DNA of 64,000 nt, from NCBI RefSeq assembly GCF_041260155.1, contig NC_091928.1, forward strand, positions 40,489,388 to 40,553,387, written 5' to 3'. The position numbers were made by a program, and so were the translations under genes. This DNA comes from Ptychodera flava (taxonomy: Eukaryota > Hemichordata > Enteropneusta > Ptychoderidae). Below the pieces are notes generated by a model that saw only the letters and a program-made list of their open reading frames with translations, ran no database searches and was not told the origin of the DNA. This document shows, in pieces, positions 35,710 through 45,024 of this stretch (its first letter is position 1; each line of letters opens with the position of its first letter).

Positions 35710-35865
35710 ATGAAAGGTTCAGAGTTGACGATTTTTGACAGCAAAAATGCAATTCAGTATGAACAACTTAGTTCGGATATTGATTTCTTTGCTCGGCAAC
35801 TTAGTGCCGTACTTTGTGAGCTCGAATCTGATAACAATTCTTCTGAATTTTCTAGCCTGGGTTGA
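35710..35865 (+). CDS. Possible first exon, unrecognised
   Basis: ATG at 35710 opens a 51-codon frame, MKGSELTIFDSKNAIQYEQL then 'SSDIDFFARQLSAVLCELES', ending at a TGA near 35863. A donor-like GTGAGC lies inside it. Composition is protein-like and helical. It precedes the SCAF-type exons on the same strand, but I could not join them cleanly. Confidence 0.3.
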   Translation: MKGSELTIFDSKNAIQYEQLSSDIDFFARQLSAVLCELESDNNSSEFSSLG

Positions 35866-36315
35866 TATAGCTCTGCTTGTGAACAGTATTGTCGCCGAGG
35901 CTGTCTTTCGCCCGATAAAGCGATTTATTCCTTGCTCTGATAAAATTTGTGTGTATGATGTACGTGTGATGGCAAATATGTGAGTGTGAGTGCTTCATAA
36001 ACTCTAGAGCATGTTGACGGGTCGCAGTCAGAAAGATTGTAAAAACAGCACGGTTATTGTACCACTCTGTATAAACAGTGTGGATTCGGCCGAGCAGTTT
36101 TGACGGTGATTTGTACTTGATACAATACGTTTGGAGTTAGTATCTGATCGAAAATCTGATGAATTATCAAATCTCAAGTGAATTTTTACATCATGTGTGT
36201 TTCGACCCAATTTGGATTCTTAGTTTGTCAAAAGGAAACTATTTCAGTTTTGCACGCACATATAACACTTTAAAAGCAAACTAATGCTTGTATTCAATGT
36301 TATCAGTATTTATAG

Positions 36316-36435
36316 AAACTTCAACACCAAGAAAGGTTGGTGAAAGAAATTAAACTAGCAATTAAACCTTCCTACAAAAAGAGAGTCATCGACAAAGATG
36401 AGTACTAAGATATTCTCAGGAAAGCTGTGAACAAG
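36316..36435 (+). CDS. SCAF11/PHRF1-type C-terminal domain, exon 1 of 2
   Basis: Acceptor TATCAGTATTTATAG, donor GTATCT, 120 bp, phase 0 at both ends. It encodes KLQHQERLVKEIKLAIKPSY and 'KKRVIDKDEY', then a TAA, then DILRKAVNK. The family pattern is 'EVKLAxKPxY...EEYKxILRKAVxK', so the TAA sits where a lysine (AAA) is usual. In PHRF1, SCAF1 and SCAF11, which link splicing factors with the RNA polymerase II tail, this is the extreme C-terminus. No RING, PHD or RS-rich exons are visible in the 5 kb upstream, so this looks like a partial, probably dead copy. Confidence 0.7.
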
Positions 36436-38272
36436 GTATCTAACTTCCAATGGCAAGTGGTGTGTATTTATATCAGGATTTTCCATTGGTAGAGCACTGG
36501 TTGAATCGTTTTGAACACCCTCCACCAACCAGGAGGCGAGCAAATCCATTTGTCCGACCTCATAGACCAGTAGTTTTTCGACCATGGTTAGTATTTTTTC
36601 TCATCTAGTAGCCTGGCAGGCTAGTGAATTTGGGAAAATCGATGAAGAGATGGAGCTTGTTTAGCATATACTTCCACTAAATGCAGTGTCATTGCCAGGT
36701 AAACCATGGCATATTAGTGAAATATTTCTTACATACAACACTTTCTGATGGTTGTAAATTAGTTTGACATTATAACTTAACAGAATTTATGACTGTGTTG
36801 ACCATTACGCTAGTTGAATTTGACTGTTGACCGGTACATTTTCGGAGCTTCGAACTAGCCCTGAGCTAGAGGATCTGAAAATGATTTGCTCACCCCTGCC
36901 TACTAAATACAAAGATGCTGCTGTTATGGAGTGTTGTTTTGATACGTACACTGAATGTGAACATCAGTATTCAAATCATTCGGATAATGGGGCATTGAAA
37001 TGTGACATAAAATCAGGGTGTATCAGGCTTATAACTTGTGAGTAAGTTTGACTTTGCTGTCATGATATGTTGTCCCTTGAGAGAAAGATGGCATATATAC
37101 TGTAAAATTGTGTAGTCTTGACCTTGAATTCAGTAAAGGTAGACGTGTAGCTCTGCAATGTATCTCGTCATAACAATTTTGCCCCACATACCTGCTACTG
37201 AACACTTTAGCATCTTGTAAACGTCAAACTCATATTTAATTCTCGTGCTTAGGTTTGATCCATATGCCAGTCAGTTTATGGGGGTTGTTGAAACCGCACT
37301 CTAGTGTTGTATGAGACCCACCAATGTACATACTATATCAAACAGTTGGCAGCTGATGACAGTTTAAACATGTTTGGCATAATGTAAATTGTTGAAGCTA
37401 TATTGATAAGATGTATATGCATGTAGACGTCATGCAGGAAAAACATTGTTTGCACACAAGAACGTAGCACAGTCACAATTCTGACTACTACCTTCCTGTA
37501 ATGCAAGATTTGAGTTGGCCATTTAAGCAAATTATGGCAAGGAGTATTGTTTCAGTATTAACATTTTGTGCCAATGAATCCTTTTCTAAGTGGAATATTC
37601 ATGTACTTTGAGCCGTGCATTTTTCACACTCTAGGCTTCAAGATGGGCAAAAGGATATTGCGGTAATGTTGTTTTTATTGGAAAAAATTGTAGGGTGATT
37701 GATTTGTTCTCGATGCTTTGTGTTAACACAATGACATTACAGTAAGATAGAAATTTCCCAGTTGTTATAAGCATGTTTAGGGGTCAGTATGTGTACTGTT
37801 GTGCACAGCCCTGACTTCTGTTTCAATCTTAGTCTATTCACAGCTGTGTAGGGTACATAGAGACATTGAAAGTATAATTAAGCAATAAACCTCATCCAGC
37901 AACGGGTATACGGTGAGGTTTCAACCATTTTGTGACAAGTGCATCAAAAACATTGAGAGCAAACGGACTCCAACTTGAGCTTTTGTATAATTTTCAACTA
38001 TGCAGTGTAATGACTGCAGCAGTGTTATTTTTCACATCTTGACCAATCAGACTGTTTCATTTGTGTCATTAATGTACCGGTATGATGTAATACCAACTAA
38101 TCATACCAGTATATTGATGGCACACATGCAGCGATCTGATCGGTCGAGACGTGAAAAGAATCGTGGAATATTTACGATATAGCACGGTTAGCACACGCGC
38201 GAGCTCTTCGCAAGAGCAAAAATCATTTGTTGATGTTCCATGCCAGAATTTTCATATACTGTATGATATAAT

Positions 38273-38423
38273 AGCAATAAATCACACCAAGTGACGGTAT
38301 ATACCACTCCAGTTTTGACCAGTTCACCAGTACTTTATATATGCACTTGCTATCGCTTGTGCATATATGTCGTGAACTGGTCAAAATATCGTGGTGTACC
38401 GTCGCTGGCTGTGCTTTATTGCT
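38273..38423. mobile_element. 151-bp foldback MITE
   Basis: Two arms of about 70 bp (from AGCAATAAATCACACC to GTGCTTTATTGCT) pair almost fully: 'gacggtatataccac' with 'gtggtgtaccgtc', 'ttttgaccagttcac' with 'gtgaactggtcaaaa', 'tatatgcac' with 'gtgcatata'. The central loop is only a few bases. Confidence 0.7.
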
Positions 38424-38780
38424 TGGACATATAGCTTGCTATATGGATATCATAGAGCTGAAGAAAGTAAACGTGATATAAAGAATTGATTATTGTTTCG
38501 TGCAGAACAAGCCAATACCAGCATCTATAGCAGTCCGCTTACGAGGTGACAGCAACTGGAACAAACAAACCACCTTTGTGTACTTGACACAGCGAGGTGA
38601 TACTGGCTGTTCTGCAAGTCAATTTTTGAAATAATTTTAGTTCATAGCTGATTTTAATAATGTTTTCTTTTTACTTGACGTAAAATATCTGCCAACCAAC
38701 ACAACTTTGACCCAATAACATCGCGTATTTGAAATCATAAACATCTTTAATGTGTCATGTGATTTCTGTTTTCATTTCAG

Positions 38781-38978
38781 ATTTGTCACAGCAGAAGTGG
38801 AGTTATTAATCCAGTCAAAGTCAAACACTTAGTTGAGGGTTATGTTAAAAAATACCAGGGTAAACGTAAAACAGAAGTCAAAGCAAAGCCAAGCTCTGGC
38901 AGCAATAGTAAAGCAAGTGTCAGTAGAAACAGTAGTAACAACTCTCATGCCACAGTTCCAAGGAGTAGTCGACACTGA
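38781..38978 (+). CDS. SCAF11/PHRF1-type C-terminal domain, last exon
   Basis: The acceptor GTTTTCATTTCAG enters at phase 0, exactly matching the donor at 36435. The frame reads ICHSRSGVINPVKVKHLVEG and 'YVKKYQGKRK', then a Ser/Asn-rich tail ending SSRH-TGA. Family members read 'CHSxSGxINPVKVxxLVxAYVxKY', so the recognition is firm across the junction. The intron is 2.3 kb. A poly(A) signal lies 570 bp downstream. Confidence 0.75.
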   Translation: MCHSRSGVINPVKVKHLVEGYVKKYQGKRKTEVKAKPSSGSNSKASVSRNSSNNSHATVPRSSRH

Positions 38979-39547
38979 TGACAATGGTGTTTAGTCCTTG
39001 CGACTAAAGAATGACATTGTCTGTAACTTGTAGACTAGAAAGGCTTGTCAATCTTCTCTGCATTTTAAACTCCCAAATATTGCGGCAGCTGTATCTCCCA
39101 GTGTGATTTTCAGTCGAGGCTTTTCAAAACTTTAAAAACGTAAGCATCGACGCAGTCAGACTATAGGTGGCGCTGCAGCCAAAAGTTGCTGCATGCAGCT
39201 CTGTGCGGGCAAGCCATACTTGCATTTGTGTACAGGGAAGAAATTATACATAGGTAGAGGGCCAAAGGACATTTGTTACACATCTTATCTTTTATTGAAT
39301 TGTACAGAAAGTGTATATAATGAAGGACTGTGTGTGAATTCTGCCAAAAATCCAATTCTTGTTACAGTATAAGAAAACTCAGAAAATGTCACGTAATACA
39401 GAGTGATGGTTTCATGAACTTTGTGAAAGAAATCAAGTTTAAGGATTCTCTCAGAAGTCTGCTAAAAATTACTTTGGAGATAATGTTAAAAACTGTTTTC
39501 TTTGCTCTTCATTGAAACTCTATGATGTATGAATAGCTTCAATTGAC

Positions 39548-39553
39548 AATAAA
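39548..39553 (+). terminator. Poly(A) signal of the SCAF-type transcript
   Basis: AATAAA, followed within 40 bp by a T/CT-rich stretch ('gatatctttctctcttt'). It is the first canonical signal after the TGA at 38976. Confidence 0.5.
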
Positions 39554-39570
39554 CTATGTACTGTATTTGA

Positions 39571-40229
39571 TATCTTTCTCTCTTTGTCCAAATTTGATGG
39601 TATCCTACACCAATCAGGAATATCAACCCATGATGAATTACCTATCAACCCCGTTGTTATTGGTGAGTTGTTTGTAAGATTTATGACTGACAGGCCATGT
39701 CAAAAATCTGTCCTCTTATGACTATGATCTCTTTGTAATGTGGAAATTCCTTTCACACATTGCTGGCTGCGTTCCTAGAATATTTAGTATTTCCCATATG
39801 CATGATCATTAGGGAAAGACTGCATTGACTTGCATGGTACCTGAAACCCGGGTCCTTGCCTGACCAACTCGGGTGACAAACAGAAGACTTTTAATCCCCA
39901 AGGTGTGAATGTTCCATTGTTATGTTTATCTAATCCAGCTGGTGCCATTGTAGTGCCATTGTAGGAAAGGCAGGTCTGTGAAATTGATCCTCTGATAACT
40001 AAGTAGGGAAGTAGGGTATTCCTAAGTTAATGGAGCTTTCCCGTAATGTTTAGGGCTGACATAATGAAGAAGAATGGAGCAAAACATTCGCACAAGTAAA
40101 TTTTGGACATTTTTCGTCAAAATTCTTTGAAACTGCTTGCCTGATAGCTTTCTGTTTCAGTTTATATATTTTGGGGAATAGTGTTATTCCCATCGATATG
40201 ATTAGTCAAATAGTCATAAAATATACAGA
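39571..40229. other. No feature seen
   Basis: Sequence between the SCAF-type poly(A) site and the segmental duplication, with no supportable signal. Confidence 0.4.
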
Positions 40230-41945
40230 TTGATATTGATATTTTTATTCTTTCCCCTATTATTTCATCACAATTTCCTGTCTTGTAGCCTTCATATTTA
40301 GTTTGTAGATCTCTAGAGGTGGCTTCAGTCAAATTTGATTGACATGATGGTGAGATCTTCATATGTCAATTTATTTCGCCATATTTCCTCATTTTCTGTG
40401 AAAACATTACAACATTAAGGACTCGTCAGATGATCTTTCAAAATAGGTGCGGAACTCAGTTCATCTATGGCATACATACCATAACAGTTTGATATATATC
40501 CTTATTTTGCCATCTTGTGTTGGGAAAGGCATTGCTCCTACAAGAGTGTAAATAGACTTTGCTCACACAACTCTATCAAAAGATTTTGTATTGATTCACA
40601 AGATATGGGGAAGTGTTGATAACTGGGGAAAGCATATGAAGTAAACACGACACATATACTCTTTGATGAATAAACTTTATTCATGACACAGCTGCTGTGA
40701 AGATGTGACCATTCATAAACTGAAAATGCTATTAAGAAATCTTGCATGTCTACTGATTACCGATCTTCCTGTATCATTCAGTTTCTTGATCATGGTGATG
40801 AGCAACACGGGATCACAGAATATCAGGTTTTATCAAAAAGTGGAAGTTTAACTGGGGGTTTGGGTGAAAACATCTGACCAGTTTTTTGGCACTCCCTCAA
40901 TATCAGCTAAGAGTTTAAGGCCCCTCTCACTCTTAGCATGTTGTTTACCTCCAATGTAAATTAAAAGGTTATGTGCGTACCTATGGAGTTCACATTCAAA
41001 TGTGTGTGTGATTCCTTATCTCATGTCTATCAGTAATAGAATTACATTCCTGAATTTGTCCTGTGAACGAATCTATCCAGTTTAATACAGACCCCTGCTG
41101 AAAAAGCTCACGTTTCTCAGGTAAATTAAAAATGAAATTACTTGATATGCGATTAGTTGAGGGCGCCCTGTATCATATCTCCGTACCTATACCACACGCG
41201 TAGTTGGTAGCCGATGCATTGTCCCTACGATTTCTAGCACCATGCACGCAATGTCCATAAAACTTTTGCAGTCAAGTTGCCATAAAGTACTACAAAAGTA
41301 GCGAGTCTTGCTACTGCAATAGATTTGAACCAAATGAAATGATCAATTGATTGCGTTGTTTAACCAATTGGATAAACTTGAAACTTTTGTTGACCATATC
41401 CATAGACCCTCGAGAAATTCTCGAGGGTCTATGCCATAACTTGAAATATACACTCTATACATAGCAAAATTCATAAATTTGATTATAAATTTCGTCTAAT
41501 GGGATGATTTCTCACTACATTTATAATTCTGTTTACATGCAATGAAGACACTTCAGGATATAAAGGGATTCTTCAGTGGATCGACCGTACTGACGTAAGT
41601 TTTTAGCCTTGTGCGGCCAACATTGCATAAGAAATTTTCAGAGACTTTTATTTAACTGCTCGCCGATATTCGACAAAACACTGCAATATTTCCTACTGTC
41701 AGTTTATCCACTGAATAAATGTAACGACTGCTCAAATAAAAAAATCCTGCCATAAAAAAACCCCGTGCCATACCCTGTCCCTAAAGCTGAAGTCCCCATA
41801 CTGCCCCTGACTTCTGACTGCTCTTCTACCGAGATAGCGCCCTCTTGCTTCACAAGTCGCACCTCAATGCAAATTGAACGGTGACAGGATCGGACGTACA
41901 TCGTGTCGACGGCGTTCGTATCGATAATGGATTAATTCATTTACA
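40230..41945 (+). repeat. Segmental duplication, copy 2 (without the insertion)
   Basis: It is collinear with 950-1895 plus 6735-7330. At the junction (about 41190) it runs straight from GGGCGCCCTGTATCATAT to 'gtagttggtagccgatgcat', so it represents the pre-insertion state of copy 1. It has its own extra ~170 bp at 41388-41565, which starts with a 27-bp near-perfect palindrome AGACCCTCGAGAAATTCTCG... (41404-41430). Confidence 0.8.
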
Positions 41946-41949
41946 TTGG

Positions 41950-42060
41950 ACAGGGAAAGACACTAACAGTTGCCCGACTGTCCGGAGCAAGTGAAAATCG
42001 CAGTCGGGCAAGTGAACCACCGATGCCACTTGCCCGACGGGACAAGTGAAAAAATAATGA
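41950..42060. repeat. Short cluster of TTGCCCGAC motifs
   Basis: TTGCCCGAC occurs at about 41972 and 42031, and its inverse GTCGGGCAAG at about 42003, interleaved with 'caagtgaa' repeats. It is probably a fragment of a dispersed repeat. Function unknown. Confidence 0.35.
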
Positions 42061-42235
42061 CCTAGAAATCAAATCTACGAGAGCTATTTTCTGGTGTGGA
42101 AGCACCGACTTACATGTAAACAACAAATATTAATAGTTTTATGTCATTCTGAGCATTAGCATAAGGTTTTTCATAAAATTGCATGATCGTTTTCAATAAA
42201 ATGTTGTTTAAACATACCAGCGATTACATAAAAAC

Positions 42236-42676
42236 GGTTCTTTGCTGTTGGTGCCACCTCATGGAAACTTTAATAAGGCATATTATGGGCAGAGAGCTTT
42301 CTCTGTTTGTGCACCTGCTCTGTGGAATTCGCTGCCGCCAGTGATTTGCAACACCAGATCTGTTGACTGTTTTAAACGTCTTTTAAAAACTCATCTTTTT
42401 AATCAGTGCTATTTGTGATTGAATTTTTAGGATCATCTTCTGTATGGTTTTTAACTGGGACTTTTTAATTTATTCTGCTACTTTCATAATATTTTATCAC
42501 CTTCTTTTGTTTATTGTACGAGAATGGTACAGGTGTTGACATATTTTGACATTGTTTGTTTTCGTTTTCTTTTATTGCTGTTGCTGGTTTTTAGTATTTG
42601 ATTGTTTCTTTTTTCACTCTGTAAATCGCACTAAGACGTATGTGTAGTGCGTGTAAGAAATAAATATTATACTATA
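42236..42676 (+). mobile_element. LINE 3' end (L2/CR1-like)
   Basis: The frame reads LLVPPHGNFNKAYYGQRAFS, then VCAPALWNSLPPVI and 'DCFKRLLKTHLFNQCYL', stop. 'YGxRAFSxxAPxLWNSLP...FKxxLKTHLF' is the usual C-terminus of L2/CR1-type LINEs. It ends in AATAAATATTATACTATATT. It is a severely 5'-truncated copy. Confidence 0.8.
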
Positions 42677-42746
42677 TTATTCTGAAACAGGATGACTTTC
42701 CTCTCCTGTCAGGAAACAGAATTACATAGTTAACAAAATTGTATAA

Positions 42747-42969
42747 AGCACGATTGGAACTAGTTTAGGATAACTGGATCTTCATATTTTTCAAGTTTCT
42801 CAAAAGTGTTAGGTGCTATATAGCTGAATGTTGCAATATTACAAATTACTTATTATATAAAGTCCTAAAAACAAGTGTGTAACTTTTAAAAAAAGCGAAT
42901 GAGCTTACATTTACAGATTAAACGACCCTACTTCACCATCCAAATATTCCAAATTAGTTCCAATCCTGT
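42747..42969. mobile_element. 223-bp MITE with TATAA target duplication
   Basis: The ends AGCACGATTGGAACTAGTTT and TTAGTTCCAATCCTGT are flanked by TATAA (42742-42746 and 42970-42974). The sister unit at 50583 has the uninterrupted site 'attgtataacaagggcatta', which proves the insertion and its 5-bp duplication. Confidence 0.8.
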
Positions 42970-44662
42970 TATAACAAGGGCATTAGCTGTACCTTTTTGA
43001 GAATGTTTTCTGTACGTTTTTTTTTCGTGTGTATCAACTGTAGTTTTTTGTTCGTCTTCCCACAGCATGCTATAATAACACATTTTCTATTTGGGAAAAT
43101 AATCTGTATATGTGAAGACTGTAATCATTGTTATTGATGACAAATGAGTTCTAGCGCAGATTGAATACAACTTAGAACAACAACAATGCTGACTGTACAC
43201 ACATGGCTGTGTTGGTAATCTTAAAAAAAGGCCTTTCATCACACTTCAGGAGTAGAACAAGAAATTGCAGTAGGTTCACAAGTTCAAAAATATATTCATG
43301 TTTACATTGATATCAGGTTTCAGCCCTTTTAATATTTGAAGAGTCTTTGTGACTCAGGTAAAAGTAATATGAATGAAAGCCCAAAAGACCCTGTGTTGAG
43401 TTCTTGTCTTGTTTTTCAGGGATTCATAATTTCTTATGCCAAAACTGGAAGAGAGAATGCTTGTACATTTAGTTGAAAGCGCGTAGTGTATGACCACCAC
43501 TTTTTACATTGAATACATTTTGCAATAGTTTGTATTGAATGCACTTTTATGACATAACCTTTGTGTGAACTTTACATCCTGACATTTTGTGTTCGTATTG
43601 ATTTGTCCTTTTGAATTGAAACTCAGCAAAATTCAACCATACCATTGAAATTTTGAACAGCTTTTTGGACGAAAAATTGTTTTTTTTTTGTTAACAAAGG
43701 ACAAGAACTGATTTTTGTACGATACAATACTCACAAAAGTACTAGGATGAAAGGTCACTCTTGGGTCATGCAAAGGGCCTATTCTCACCCATTTATCTGA
43801 GTTCTTTACTGAAAGGTCGGTCAGAGTGTGGATACTGTTACATTTGTATCCTATTGAAATTGACACGGTGTGATTTCCAGTTCGACGCCCATGTACTGAA
43901 AGAGGGTCTGATAAGTTGTTTTGAATACGGTCATCAAGAACTGACATTTTAGCTTTACAGCTTTAGGCCCAAATGGTTGGTTTCCAGTCTCTGTAAGAGA
44001 TGGCTGCAATATGGTCGTCGATGAGCCGTTTCATCATAAATCGTAACTTTTGTGCATTGGAACAAGCGGCTGATTGTAAGCTTTGTACTGCTCTTTCAAA
44101 ACAAAATTAATGTTTCTGTTAATGCAAAAAATAAAGAGGCTGGAACTATTCCATCTGAACTGAGCTAATGCCAAGGTGTGTGTGAAAGTACCCGTGTGTT
44201 AGTGTATGTGCTCTTAACAATAATTACACAAGAAGCTGTTTTCAACTGGTTTGTATGTGGTACGTACGCTTGCGTAATTACCCTCATAAAGCTATGCATG
44301 GTCGAGTCCTTCAAGTATCTATGACATAAGTCTGAGCTTTGTACTGCTGCAGAAAAAACAAAATTTATGTTTGCGTTGACACACGCAGAATAAAAAGGCT
44401 GGAGTTGTGCCATTGGATCTGGGCTGATGCCAAGGGGTGTCTGAAAATTCTTGTTTGTTAGTGTGTGTTCTTAAAAATAAATACACACAGCAAATGTTTT
44501 TTTACACATATTATTTTTTACGACTTTTTAAATTTTAAACACAACGTAACACATATCGTTCATATCAATCAGAGACAGTTTCGTTTCGAGTCCCTGCCTC
44601 CTTATACGCCCCAAAAACTTTTCAACAGGTTCAACTGTTTGGTACGCTTGCATAATTACTCT

Positions 44663-44668
44663 TATAAA
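44663..44668 (+). promoter_or_regulatory. TATA box of peptide gene 1
   Basis: TATAAA sits about 120 bp upstream of the ATG in 'attactcttataaagcta', with 'cttgcataattac' just before it. Unit 2 has CATAAA at the equivalent place. A diverged copy of this promoter-like block lies upstream at about 44258-44345. Confidence 0.45.
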
Positions 44669-44784
44669 GCTAGGCGTGGTCGATTCCTTCAAGTATCTTT
44701 GACATTTACTCTGAGTCCTTGATAGTTTGTTCGAGACAACAGAAGCTGCAATACAGATCCAGCTAACACACAATCTCGAAAAGA

Positions 44785-45024
44785 ATGCTAAATATGAAGT
44801 TGTGTACTGTGATGTGCATCTTTGTGCTAGCCATGGTGGTTCAAGACATTGTGATTGTCCAGGCACGGCCACAGCGGAGTGTCGTTGAACATAGCCTTAC
44901 ATCAGGCCAGAATGCAGTCGACGGGCAAGGTACGAAGGATATGAAGCTAACCAGCAATGAGGGGCGAAATGTGCACAATCCTTATCGAAATCCCAAATTT
45001 CCTATGTGCCCTCCCTACTGCTAA
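44785..45024 (+). CDS. Secreted CPPxC peptide 1
   Basis: A single-exon frame of 79 codons. A hydrophobic signal peptide (MLNMKLCTVMCIFVLAMVVQ, cleavage probably after VQA) precedes RPQR and a polar stretch of about 50 residues ('EHSLTSGQNAVDGQG', 'DMKLTSNEGRNVHNPYRNPK'). It ends FPMCPPYC-stop. The mature part has two cysteines, which could form a five-residue disulfide ring at the very C-terminus. 'NEGR' and 'RPQR' are possible monobasic processing sites. It could be a peptide hormone, a mucus or defence peptide, or another secreted factor; I recognise no family. The tandem copy at 47840 differs at few positions, supporting selection on the protein. Confidence 0.75.
   Translation: MLNMKLCTVMCIFVLAMVVQDIVIVQARPQRSVVEHSLTSGQNAVDGQGTKDMKLTSNEGRNVHNPYRNPKFPMCPPYC

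Noticed and set aside
36355-36585. 76-codon minus-strand frame starting MVEKLLVYEV
   Set aside because: It is largely antisense to the SCAF-type exon at 36316-36435 and its intron; no splice context or family match.
36827-38596. Exon chain 36827-37041, 37635-37662, 38506-38596 on the plus strand with matching phases
   Set aside because: It lies wholly inside the SCAF-type intron and does not join in phase to 38781. There is no domain; probably chance frames, though 38506-38596 has good splice sites.
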